Shown piece by piece: positions 1 to 9,500 of a DNA stretch of 64,000 bases. The notes beneath the pieces are model-generated. The model was not told the origin of the DNA and searched no databases. It saw nothing but the letters and a program-made list of their open reading frames with translations. Location of the stretch: assembly GCF_021228295.1 (NCBI RefSeq), contig NZ_JAJQPD010000006.1:62001-126000 (forward strand), in the 5' to 3' direction. The DNA is from Agromyces humatus (GTDB taxonomy: Bacteria > Actinomycetota > Actinomycetes > Actinomycetales > Microbacteriaceae). Positions within the stretch are counted from its first letter, which is position 1. Every line of letters starts with the position of its first letter. Both the position numbers and the translations under genes were made by a program.

Positions 1-3000
1 GGCGAGCCGGCCGCGAGCGCGACCCCGACCTGCGGCACTGCCGAGCCGAGGGTCAGCGCACCCGGCTGGTTCACGTTCACGACGGTCGACGGGGACGTCG
101 CCGACGTCGCCGTTCGGAAGAAGCCGTCGGCGTCGACGTAGCTCACCGTCACCCGGATGAACATGCCGACCGTCTCGTTCGTCAGGACGAACTCGTTCGA
201 TCCGGACCCGGCCGGGTTGATGACTTCCTCCCACTCGGTCACCGTCTCGGGAGTGTCACCCTCGCCGGCCCACCAGGCGTACCGCAGGGCGGTCACCGCG
301 GAGGTGTCGAACGGAGTGACGCCGTCGGTCTCGAAGAGGCCGGCGGTCGCCGTGGTCCCCTCGTTGAACGGATCAGCCGCCTCGAGCGTCACGACCGCGC
401 TCACCTCGCACGACTCCCACGTGTTCGTCTCGACGTTCACGGTTGCGCAACCGTCGGCGAACTGGAGTCGCTCGAAGCCGCGGATGACGTCGACGCCGTC
501 GCTCTCCTCGGCCTCGCCGACCTGGGTGTGCTCGACCCTCCAGTAGCCCGAGCCGGCCGGACCGACCTGGGTGATCGTGTAGGACTCGAACGGGTTGCGG
601 TAGAACGCGGTGTCGATCGCGCTCGCGCTCTCGTCGTAGACGATCTCACGGACGATATCGATGTCACCCGGGTTCAGGGTTCCGTTGAAGACCGCCGCCT
701 GGAGCTGCGCGGCGCTGTCGAACCGCTGACCGGTGATGGTGTTCTCGAGCTGCACCCGGAGCATCGCGTCGCCGTCGAGGTAGTCGTTGCCACCGCGACC
801 CTCGATGGTGTCGCTGCCCGGGCCGCCGATCATCACCTTGTGCACGCCGTCGGCGTCGAGGTCGGGGGTGCTGCGCATGAGCGGCAGTGAGAAGTCGCCG
901 AGTGCGACCTGCACCCCGTTCACCTCGACCGTCGGGCGCAGCATCCCGGTGAGGCCGTCGACCATCGCGAGCGTCTCCTCGGTCGCCTTGTGCAGCGGGA
1001 TCTCGCTCGGCGCGATGTCGTCGGCTTCGACGAGCGGACCGCGGAGGGTGTCGTCGCCGGCACCGCCCGAGAGCGCCTCGAGCTGGTCGAACCGCGACGG
1101 CAGCGGGTTGTTCGGGTCGGTCGTCCGCGTGAACGACCAGTCCGAGGTGACCGGCAGGGTCTGACCGTAATAGGTCAGCCAGTCGAAGCCGATGTTGCCC
1201 AGGTGCCGGTCGGTGCCGACGGCTGCGCCGACGAGGATGTCGTCGCCACCCTCACCTTCGATGTCGTCGTTGCCGAGTCGACCGATCACGACGTCGTTGC
1301 CGCCGATCACGTCGTTCTGGAACTGGTCGGCGTTGTCGCCCTGCAGGAGGTCGGCGTGCGAGCTGCCCTCGACCCAGTCCTCGTGTTCGCCACCGATGAC
1401 GGTCGTGCGACCCGACGTGCCGAGCAGGATGTCGTTGCCCATGCCGGCGAAGAACGTCGAGCCGTCACCGCCGCCGTTCACGATGAAGTCGTCACCGAGG
1501 CCGCCGAGGCCGAGGTCGACGCCCGGACCGATGTGGATCGCGTCGTTGCCCTGCATGCCCTTGATGTTGTCGTCGCCGAACGAGTCGGTGATGATGTCGT
1601 GGCCCGGGCCCCCGACGAGTGCGTCGTTGCCGGCGCCCCCTTCGATGCGGTCGTCGCCCTGGTAGCCCCAGATGGCGTCATCGCCCTCGTCGCCCCGCAG
1701 GCTGTCGTCCCCGGTGCCGCCGTGGAGCTCGATGTGCTCATCGCCGCTCCAGCGCCACGTTCCGTCGACGTCCTCGATGAGTCCGGCGGGAACCGGGTTC
1801 GGAAGGTCGTCGATATCGAGGTCGACGCCGGGTTCGTGCCAGGCGAAGATGTCGGCCGGCAGGTTCGACGCATCCGTGTTCCGCTGGATCATGTCCGAGA
1901 ACGTATTGCCCTCGAGTGCGGCGAACAGCTGCTCGCCCTGGTTGCGGAACAGGTAGTAGAACCGGTCGCCGAACTGCAGCGCCTCGAGTTGGGACTCGAA
2001 CACGTAGTTGAACGTGGAGCCGAGCATGCCGCCGAACGGGTTGAGCCGCTCTGCCAGTCCGCCGATCCAGAACTCGACGTCCTCGAGACCGGTGACCGTC
2101 TCACCCGCGGCGTTCGCCCACGCGCCGGTACCGTTCATGAACGCCAGCCGGTCGGCGGGCGCCTGCTGCGGCAGCGGTGCGAAGCGGGCGAGCGCCAGCT
2201 CGACGCCCTGACTCACCGCGCCCGTGCCACCGAGGATGTGGATCTGCGCCGGTGCCAGTCGGGTGAGCTCCGCGCGCAGGGCCGGAGTGAGCCCGGTCGG
2301 CGGCACGAGGAGGATCGGAGCGCTGTTGATGCCGGCTGCCGCGGCCGCCGCGAGGGCGTCGGGGAAGTTGGCACCGGTCGCGAGGTAGACGCGGTCGGCT
2401 CCGGTCGGGAAGAAGTGCTTGCTGATCGCGATCGCGGTCTCGTACCGACTGCTCCCGCCGAGCCGCACCACGTCGCCTGACGTGTAGGCGTCCAGCTGGC
2501 GTTGGACCGAGTTGCTCACGGCCCCGGACGAGCCGAGCACGACGATCTCGGCCGGGTTCAGCCGATCGAGTTCACCACGCACGACCTGCGGGATCGTGTT
2601 CGGCTGCACGAGCAGGATCGGCGATCCATCGCGAGCTGCCACCGCTGCGCCCGCCAAGGCGTCGGGGAAGTTCATGCCGTTCGCGACGAACACGCGATCG
2701 ACCGGCGCGTCGAAGGTCTCGGCGGAGATGTCGACGGCCGTCGCGAACCGGTCGCTGCCGGAGAGGCGCGTGACCGGCGCATCGACCGTGGAGAGCGCGT
2801 TGAGCGCCGCCACCGTCTTCGGACCGACGGCGCCCGGGCCGCCGAGCACCACGATGCGGTCGGGATTGAGCCGCAGGAGTTCGTTGCGTGTCGGGAGCGG
2901 GATCTCGCCCGTGTCGCCATTGGCGGTGAGGAGGATCGGTCCGTTGAGCGAGCCGCCCGCGAGTGCGTCGGGGAAGTTCATCCCGTTCGCCACGTACGCG

Positions 3001-5561
3001 ACCTGCACCGAGTCCGCGGCGAAGTGCCGCTCGGAGATCAGCTGAGCCGTGTGGAAGCGGTCGGAGCCCGGGTAGCGGGAGATGAACTCCGCACCGGGGA
3101 CCGCGCCGTTCACGAGCAGGGCGGCTGCGTCGCGCTTCTGCTCGATCGTCGTGGCCGCCGTCACCGTCGGGTGCGAACCGTACGCCGCGACGAAGTTCAC
3201 GAGCGACGCATTGTTGCCGCCGCGCCCGAAGTTGTTGCCGTTCTTGATGTTGAGGCCGAAGTCCGTCCAGTTGGCATAGGGCCTCAGGTCGGCATCACCC
3301 GTCGCCTCGAAGAACGTCGTGCGCGCCGCTTGCAGCCCGGGGATTCCGAGGTCGCGACCGCGCAGGAGGTTGATCGTCGCGAGGTCGAGCGGAAGGCCGA
3401 GCAGGCTGTTCCGCAGTGTGTCGACGATGTGCTCGTCGATCTGGCTTCCCACCCGCGAGGTCGTGCCGTTCACGATGGATCCGGCGGCCTCCTCGGGAGA
3501 GAGCGTGCCGCCGAGGTTGAACGCCTCCGGATTGAGGAAGCCGTCGAGCAACGGCACATCCTCGAGACCCGGTGTTCCGCCGACGACACTCTCGCGGCCG
3601 ATCTCCTCGGTCATCATCGAGTGGCCGAAACGGTAGACGACCTGCGAGAACTCCGCGGTGATCGCCGCGTCGACACCGGCGTTGTAGCTGTTCTCGTTGA
3701 ACACCACCGCGTCGATCGTCGGGGCCACCTTGCGCGCGAACTCCTCGAAGACGAGGTGCTGGTACTGCATCTCGGTCGCGAACTTCGCGGCCTGGAAGAG
3801 CCGCTGCTGGTAGGTCCAGTCGTCGGCCTCGGCGCCAGGGAGCGTCTTCTCGGCCTTGGCCGAGCGGTACGCGTGGTCCTCTCCGCGGAAGGCCTTGCCG
3901 AACTCCTCGAGCTGCGCGGGGTCGGCCACGGTCTGGTCGTTCAGAAGCTCGGGCATCTCGCCGGCGAGGAGCCGCTCGATCTGGCCGGCCATGCGGTTGT
4001 GCTCGGCATGGAACACCGCGTGCACCGCCGTCAGGCCGATGTTCTCGTTGACGCGACCGTCGCCGGCGATGAAATGCTCACCCAGCGTGACGTTGTCGTA
4101 TCCGGTGAGCGTCGGGTCGTTGACGGGTGCGCCACCCGCGTCGAACAGCGGGATACCCGGGTCGATGACGTTGCCGTCCTCGCCGAACTGCACGGGAACG
4201 AGGTTGCCCTCGGCGTCGAAGAGGGGCGTGGCGCCGTGCGCGATGTCATCGAGGAAGGCGTGACCCGTCGAAAGCGCGTTCGCCGTCGAGATCGGCGCTG
4301 CGGTGTCACCCTCGACGAAATCGATGCCGTCGACGGTCGCGTCCGTGGCGACGATCAGCTGCGGAAGCCCCCGCTCGGGGCCCGGGACGAAGTTGCCGTA
4401 CGGGTCGGTGAGGACCTGCGGGACCGCGAGCACGTCGTCGTCGGTCAGGTTGATGCCGAGAACGTTCCGGGCCTGGGCCTTCACGTCGTTCCACGTCGCC
4501 ATGCCGCCGCGCTCGCCGCCGCCGAGGTCGCCCTCGATGAGGCGGCCGGTGTCGACCCCGTCGGCGCCGTATTCACGGAGGAAGACCTGGTGCGACGGGT
4601 GCGACGAATAGGTCTGGTTCTGGTCGATGAACGGGGTCGTGAGGTTGGTGTACTCGTTGGTGGCGTTGCCCGATGCATCTTCGGCGCGGTCAGCGCGAGT
4701 GAGCATCAGGAAGTTGGAGTTCGAATCCGGGTCGTACAGGGGGTCGTCCTCCTCCAACGGAACGACGAGCGTTCCGTGACCACCCTTGGCGATGAGGTCG
4801 AGGCCGTGGTCGAAGAACTGGCCGAAGAAGCCCATGAACGTGTTGAAGGGGGCCGAGAGCTCTTCGTCGGCGGTGGTGTTCGGCGTGGCCACGCGGTCGG
4901 TGCCGGGGATGATCGACGCCGTGCCGGCGTCGAGTTGGTTCAGGATCGCCGGGTTGTTCGTCGTCTGGTCGACGACGAGGTTGCTGACCGTGCGGGGCTC
5001 GGAGTCGTACACGAAGCCCTCGGTCTGCGAGTAGCACGTCTGCGCGAAGGGCGAAGGGGGTCCGGGGTTCGCGCACACGGCGGTGTTCGCAGGATTGTTC
5101 GCCGGAGCGCCTGTCGGAACGGTCTCACCCTGGCGCCACTGGGGTTCGAGCAGTCGCGGGAAGGTGTTGTCCGAGGCCCCGAACTCGCTCTGGTCGACCA
5201 CCAGGTTGTTGTAGGTGCCGTCGACCGTGCGCACGCCGAAGGTGTTCATGAGGTTCGGCACGCACTTGCCGCTCGAGTCGTCGGGGTCGGAGCAGAGCAG
5301 TTCGTAGTTCGACGGCTCGAGTGCGTCGGCCGCGTGCGCCTCGGAGATCTGGATCTGCCGCAGGATGAACTCGAGGTCGTTCTGGTTGAGCACGAATGCC
5401 GGGTCCTCATCGGTGACCGCCTGCGCCGGCGGTGCGAAGCTCGCCAGCGAGAGGGTGCCGATCAACCCGATCAGTGCGAGCAGCGCGATGAGGGTGCGCT
5501 GAAGTCTCGATTCGGGTCGGCGTCGTAGGGAGAACGGGCTGATTCCAGGCGATGCGCTCAA
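1..5561 (-). CDS. Giant secreted haem peroxidase with nested CWB2 repeats and RTX repeats, paralogue 1 (C-terminus cut by window edge)
   Basis: Predicted cell-surface animal-type haem peroxidase; about 1853 residues are visible and the frame is still open at base 1. A basic n-region and hydrophobic stretch with an APPAQA cleavage site form a Sec signal peptide. Peroxidase hallmarks are all present: distal GQFFDHG (about residue 250), catalytic Arg and Glu in GDGRVNE (about 503), proximal His in YRFGHSMM (about 647) and the RGRD motif (about 735). Three CWB2-type repeats (about 827-1137) follow, and then the peroxidase fold resumes with FWIGGLAER (about 1166). RTX nonapeptides (GGxGxDx) occupy about 1277-1590, followed by Ig-like sequence. 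I chose TTG at 5561 because GGAGA stands 6 nt upstream. The paralogue-3 ATG aligns to a CTG two codons earlier, which would touch the ribosome site. It is closer to paralogue 3 than to paralogue 2. Substrate is unknown. Confidence 0.9.
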   Translation of the reverse strand, partial: MSASPGISPFSLRRRPESRLQRTLIALLALIGLIGTLSLASFAPPAQAVTDEDPAFVLNQNDLEFILRQIQISEAHAADALEPSNYELLCSDPDDSSGKCVPNLMNTFGVRTVDGTYNNLVVDQSEFGASDNTFPRLLEPQWRQGETVPTGAPANNPANTAVCANPGPPSPFAQTCYSQTEGFVYDSEPRTVSNLVVDQTTNNPAILNQLDAGTASIIPGTDRVATPNTTADEELSAPFNTFMGFFGQFFDHGLDLIAKGGHGTLVVPLEEDDPLYDPDSNSNFLMLTRADRAEDASGNATNEYTNLTTPFIDQNQTYSSHPSHQVFLREYGADGVDTGRLIEGDLGGGERGGMATWNDVKAQARNVLGINLTDDDVLAVPQVLTDPYGNFVPGPERGLPQLIVATDATVDGIDFVEGDTAAPISTANALSTGHAFLDDIAHGATPLFDAEGNLVPVQFGEDGNVIDPGIPLFDAGGAPVNDPTLTGYDNVTLGEHFIAGDGRVNENIGLTAVHAVFHAEHNRMAGQIERLLAGEMPELLNDQTVADPAQLEEFGKAFRGEDHAYRSAKAEKTLPGAEADDWTYQQRLFQAAKFATEMQYQHLVFEEFARKVAPTIDAVVFNENSYNAGVDAAITAEFSQVVYRFGHSMMTEEIGRESVVGGTPGLEDVPLLDGFLNPEAFNLGGTLSPEEAAGSIVNGTTSRVGSQIDEHIVDTLRNSLLGLPLDLATINLLRGRDLGIPGLQAARTTFFEATGDADLRPYANWTDFGLNIKNGNNFGRGGNNASLVNFVAAYGSHPTVTAATTIEQKRDAAALLVNGAVPGAEFISRYPGSDRFHTAQLISERHFAADSVQVAYVANGMNFPDALAGGSLNGPILLTANGDTGEIPLPTRNELLRLNPDRIVVLGGPGAVGPKTVAALNALSTVDAPVTRLSGSDRFATAVDISAETFDAPVDRVFVANGMNFPDALAGAAVAARDGSPILLVQPNTIPQVVRGELDRLNPAEIVVLGSSGAVSNSVQRQLDAYTSGDVVRLGGSSRYETAIAISKHFFPTGADRVYLATGANFPDALAAAAAAGINSAPILLVPPTGLTPALRAELTRLAPAQIHILGGTGAVSQGVELALARFAPLPQQAPADRLAFMNGTGAWANAAGETVTGLEDVEFWIGGLAERLNPFGGMLGSTFNYVFESQLEALQFGDRFYYLFRNQGEQLFAALEGNTFSDMIQRNTDASNLPADIFAWHEPGVDLDIDDLPNPVPAGLIEDVDGTWRWSGDEHIELHGGTGDDSLRGDEGDDAIWGYQGDDRIEGGAGNDALVGGPGHDIITDSFGDDNIKGMQGNDAIHIGPGVDLGLGGLGDDFIVNGGGDGSTFFAGMGNDILLGTSGRTTVIGGEHEDWVEGSSHADLLQGDNADQFQNDVIGGNDVVIGRLGNDDIEGEGGDDILVGAAVGTDRHLGNIGFDWLTYYGQTLPVTSDWSFTRTTDPNNPLPSRFDQLEALSGGAGDDTLRGPLVEADDIAPSEIPLHKATEETLAMVDGLTGMLRPTVEVNGVQVALGDFSLPLMRSTPDLDADGVHKVMIGGPGSDTIEGRGGNDYLDGDAMLRVQLENTITGQRFDSAAQLQAAVFNGTLNPGDIDIVREIVYDESASAIDTAFYRNPFESYTITQVGPAGSGYWRVEHTQVGEAEESDGVDVIRGFERLQFADGCATVNVETNTWESCEVSAVVTLEAADPFNEGTTATAGLFETDGVTPFDTSAVTALRYAWWAGEGDTPETVTEWEEVINPAGSGSNEFVLTNETVGMFIRVTVSYVDADGFFRTATSATSPSTVVNVNQPGALTLGSAVPQVGVALAAGS

Positions 5562-5891
5562 TTTCAGTCTCCAGATGTGACGTGGCCGCCGATCCTGGTG
5601 GGTGTGCGACAGCACCTGTGCCCCCGCACAACCGGACCGTGAGGTCAAGGTTTCGACCTGTCTAGCCGCAACCCGAACGAGGCGGCCACCGTCCGAAGCG
5701 AAATCAACCCCGAACTGGGGTCGAACGAAGCGCCGAATCACCCCAGCCCTGAGGAACACTCAGGAAATGCCGCTGACCGGCCATTTCGCCGCAGCCAAGC
5801 AGAAGTGCCCGAACGAGGAACGCGGTTTCCCGATCGCATGCAGGTCATGCGATCCTGCGTATGTCCGGTTCAACCCCCGAAAGGCCTCCGC
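5562..5891. other. 330-nt divergent intergenic region
   Basis: This gap separates paralogue 1 (minus) from the META lipoprotein (plus). It carries the conserved paralogue promoter (5660-5722) and a second inverted repeat, CCTGAG-5 nt-CTCAGG, at 5748-5764, which could serve the divergent gene. No further coding sequence is convincing here. Confidence 0.6.
5660..5722 (-). promoter_or_regulatory. Conserved promoter and operator of peroxidase paralogue 1
   Basis: On the minus strand an inverted repeat, GACCCCAGTTCGGGGTTGA (5722-5704), is followed after exactly 15 nt by a weak -35 TGGCCG (5688-5683) and after 17 nt by a -10 CTAGAC (5665-5660). The same spacing recurs before the other two paralogues. 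The weak -35 and the operator lying just upstream of it fit a site for an activator. The untranslated leader would be about 90 nt. Confidence 0.7.
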
Positions 5892-6290
5892 ATGATCGCC
5901 ACAGATCGACGACTCCCGACGACACTCATCCGCTCTCTGCTCGCCACTGCCGCGATCGGCGCCGCGCTCGTGCTGACCGGGTGCGCCGGCGACGACGGGC
6001 CGCTCGAGAGGTCGACCGTGGCAACGACATGGGGCTCCGAAGACGAGGGTCAGCCGCACCTCACGTTCGCCGAGAACGGCAGCGTCTCGGGCAGTGACGG
6101 CTGCAACCGACTCGCGGGCAACTGGACGCTCACGGAAGGCACGATCACCACCGACAGCCTCGCCACGACCCTCATGGCCTGCGACGGTGTCGACACCTGG
6201 CTCTCGGGATTCGCCACGGCCGTCATCGACGGCGACCGGCTCATCGTGAGCGGCATCGACGGTGAGCAGATCGGCGAGCTCCGGAACTGA
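5892..6290 (+). CDS. META-domain (HslJ-like) lipoprotein
   Basis: A 132-residue lipoprotein. The N-terminus has a short basic region, a hydrophobic stretch and the lipobox LTGC, so lipidation at about Cys 27 is expected. The rest matches the META/HslJ fold: a beta-rich segment with F-x-E-N-G-x-V-S-G-S-D-G-C-N-R-L-A-G, then S-L-A-T-T-L-M-A-C. The two cysteines in these motifs are typical of the family. The family is often linked to envelope stress, but its biochemical role is not settled. I chose ATG 5892 because GAAAGG lies 7 nt upstream; an in-frame start further upstream would ruin the signal peptide. It is transcribed divergently from peroxidase paralogue 1. Confidence 0.82.
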   Translation: MIATDRRLPTTLIRSLLATAAIGAALVLTGCAGDDGPLERSTVATTWGSEDEGQPHLTFAENGSVSGSDGCNRLAGNWTLTEGTITTDSLATTLMACDGVDTWLSGFATAVIDGDRLIVSGIDGEQIGELRN

Positions 6291-6316
6291 GGCGGCGCCG
6301 CATCGACGGATGCATG

Positions 6317-6349
6317 AAAAAGCCCCGATCCTGGCGAGAGGATCGAGGC
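6317..6349 (-). terminator. Rho-independent terminator of tRNA-Lys
   Basis: On the minus strand a 10-bp stem (GCCTCGATCC / GGATCGGGGC, one G-U pair, 8-nt loop) is followed by TTTTT. It starts 8 nt past the tRNA 3' end, the classical form of an intrinsic terminator. Confidence 0.88.
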
Positions 6350-6356
6350 CGTTTCG

Positions 6357-6429
6357 TGCACCCCCAGGGACTTGAACCCTGAACCCACTGATTAAGAGTC
6401 AGTTGCTCTGCCGATTGAGCTAGAGGTGC
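6357..6429 (-). tRNA. tRNA-Lys (anticodon CTT)
   Basis: A 73-nt cloverleaf. The acceptor stem GCACCTC pairs with GGGGTGC (one U-G). The anticodon loop is ACTCTTAAT with CTT, and the T-arm contains GGTTCAAGTCC. The discriminator is A and CCA is not encoded. It sits between peroxidase paralogues 2 and 1. Confidence 0.96.
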
Positions 6430-6544
6430 GTGATTCCGGCGATCTTGCGCAACCGGAACCGAGGAACCACGTTATCAGGAGAACGGGCGGTGCGCGAATC
6501 GAGGTCGCGGATCGCGAACCGCTCGGGAAGGGCCGGTCTGCACG

Positions 6545-6580
6545 CCGGTGGGACCGGCTCGGAAGAGCCGGTCCCACCGG
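6545..6580 (-). terminator. Strong hairpin downstream of peroxidase paralogue 2
   Basis: A perfect 16-bp inverted repeat (CCGGTGGGACCGGCTC and its complement) with a 4-nt loop starts 17 nt after the stop codon. There is no U-tract on either strand. This form is common for actinobacterial terminators or 3' stabilising hairpins. Confidence 0.75.
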
Positions 6581-6597
6581 ATTCGGCTGCGCCGATC

Positions 6598-9500
6598 CTA
6601 GGGAGCCGGGGCGGCCGCCACCGGATCAGGCAGTGGTGCTCCCACGATCGTTCGACTCTCGAGGACTCCGCCGACCAGCACCTGGTACTGGACGACCACC
6701 CGGATGAACTTTCCGACGTCGGTGTTCAACGGATCGGCCGCATCCGTACTCGGCTCGTACGTCGACACGAGCTCACCCGGCACGTCGGGACCGACCGGGC
6801 CGTTGGCGTCGACCGCCAGTGCCCAAGGCCCAGTGGCCACGGCCGAGGTCTGCCAGCTGAACTGGAGATCTCCGACCGGGGTCACTCCGTCGGGCAGCGT
6901 GACCGTCGCGGTGACGGGCTCGCCCTCGGTCGGCACCGTGATCGGGTCGGTGAGCGTGAGCGCGACCTCGCCGGCCGGTACGCACGAGACCGGCTCGTCA
7001 CCCGTGATGTCGAGGCATCCTCCGTTGGCGAACAGCAGTTGCTCGACGTTGACGAGCACATCGAAGCCGTCCTCGGGGAAGATCGTCTCGGGATCGATCG
7101 GGCTGACGATCAGCGGCGGGTTGGCCGGATCGAGCGGTTCGACCCGCCAGTACCCTCCACCGAGGTTCGTGATCGAGTAGTCGAGCACGTCGCCGACGTA
7201 CTGCGCGGAGTCGACGTCGGTCGCACCGGCGGCGTTCACGATCGAGCGGAAGATGTCGACCGCACCGGGGTTGATCTCACCCGAGAGCATCCGGGCCGAG
7301 ATCTCAGTGGCACTGTTGAACCGCTCGTCGAGGTACCCGAGCTGAACCTGCAGCACCGAGTCGCCGTCGATGAAGTCGGAACCGCCGCGACCGTTGATCA
7401 CGTCGCTGCCCGCGCCACCGAGCATGACCTGGTTCGTCAACTGCGGCTCGAGCGGGTTGAACGGATCGGCCGGCAGGAACGGCGCCGAGTAGTCGGCACC
7501 GGCCGGACGAAGCAGCGCCTCGAAGCCGTCGACCAGATCCAGCGCACGCTGCGAGAGCTTGTGGAAGATCGCATCCTCAGGTTGCAGGATGTCGCCGTCC
7601 ACGAGCGTGCCGAGGATCGTGTCGTTGCCGGCGCCGCCCGAGACCGCCTCGAGCTGGTCGTAGCGGTCGCGCTGCGGGTCCTCACCGGTCTGCTCGAGGA
7701 AGATCGACAGATCGATGTCCATGTTCACGGTTTCGCCGTAGAACGAGACCCAGTCGTAGCCGAGGTTGCCGAGGAACCGGGTGGTGCCCGACTCGCGACC
7801 GACGATGATGTCATCGCCGCCCTCGCCTTCGACATCGTCGATGTTGCCGCCCGCGAGCACGACATCGTCACCGCCGAGGGTGTCGTTCTGCTGCTGGTCG
7901 GCGTTGTCGCCCTGCATCAGGTCGCCGTGGATGCCGCTCTCGAGCCAGTCATTGCCCTCGTTGCCCTGGACCACGAGCCGGCCGTCGGTGCCGAGCACGA
8001 TGTCGTCGCCCAGACCGCCGAACACGCCCTTCTCGTCGGAGCCGTTGGTGATGAAGTCGTCACCGAGGCCTCCGATCGCCAGGTCGAATCCGTTGCCGGT
8101 GCTGATGACGTCGTTGCCCTGCTTGCCCTTGATGTTCTCATCGCCCTGGATATCGGTGATGATGTCATCGCCGGTGCCGCCGACGAGCGAGTCGGCTCCG
8201 GCGCCGCCCTCGATCCGGTCGTTGCCGCCGTAACCCCAGATCGCGTCGTCGCCCTCGTCACCGCGCAGGTTGTTCGCTGCGTCGTTGCCGTGGAACTCGA
8301 CGTGCTCGGGACCGAACCATCGCATCGATGTCGCCGTGGCCTCGAGGGCGTCGGGCAACGGGTTCGGCAGCGCGTCGATGTCGAACACCTCGTCGGCGAC
8401 CGAGAAGATGTCGGCCGGGAGGTTCGACGCGTCGGTGTTGCGCTGGATCATGTCGGAGAACGTGTTGCCCTCGAGTGCCGAGAACAACTGCTGGCCCGGG
8501 TTGCGGAACAGGTAGTAGAACCGGTCTGCGAACTGCAGGTTCTCGAGCTGCGTCGTGAAGACGTATTCGAACGTCGACCCCAGCATCGATTGGAAGGGCT
8601 GCAGCCGCTCCGCCAGTCCGCCGATCCAGAACTCGACGTCCTCGAGGCCGGTGACCGTCTCACCCGCGACATCCGCCCACGCGCCGGTCCCGTCCATGAA
8701 CGCGAACCGGTCGGCCGGAACCACCGGGGATGGCGGCGCGAACGCGTTGAACAACTGCGCCTCGATGGCCGACGACACGGCACCCGTGCCACCGAGCACG
8801 CGGATCTGCGTGGCCCCGAGTCGCGCGATCTCGTTCATGACCGAAGCCGGCACCGCGCCACTCGGAACGAGCAGCAGCGGTGCGTTGTTCAGCCCAGCCG
8901 CCACGCCGCCCGCGAGGGCGTCGGGGAAGTTGGTGCCGGTCGCGATGTAGACGCGCTCAGCCGAGGTGAAGAACCGTTGGCTGATCGCGACCGCGGTCGC
9001 ATACCGGTCGGCACCCGCGACCCGCGTGACCGGACCGTACGCCGTGAGCGCGTTCGCGACTCCCGAACTGACGGCACCGGTGCCGCCGACGATCACGATC
9101 TGTGCAGGATCGAGCGCCGCAAGCGCGTTCCTCGTGGCCTGCGGGAGCGTGGTCGGGGTGGCGAGCAGGATCGGCGATCCGTCGCGTGCCCCTACGGCGG
9201 ATGCCGCAAGCGCGTCCGCGTAGTTCAGGCCGTTGGCGATGAACACCCGCGAAACGCCTGGGGCCGCGAATCCCTGGGCGATCTGCGCCGCCGTCGCGAA
9301 CCGGTCGGATCCGCCGATGCGTACGACCTGGCCGTCGGTGTAGTTGGCGAGCGCGGTGAGCGAAGCCGTCGACACCGCTCCCGTACCGCCGAGCACGACG
9401 ATGCGCTGCGGACGCAGGCGGATGAGCTCGCCGGCCGTGGCTGCTCCGATCTCACCCGGAGTGTTCGCGTTGGTGAGCAGGATCGGTCCGCCCTCGGCCG

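Noticed and set aside
5748..5764. Inverted repeat CCTGAG-GAACA-CTCAGG before the META lipoprotein.
   Set aside because: Short and found once; position is suggestive but there is no second copy to support it as an operator.
7800..8300. Regularly spaced GC-rich repeats that could suggest a CRISPR or minisatellite array.
   Set aside because: The period matches nonapeptide RTX repeats of the encoded protein. The repeats are degenerate at DNA level and there are no unique spacers.
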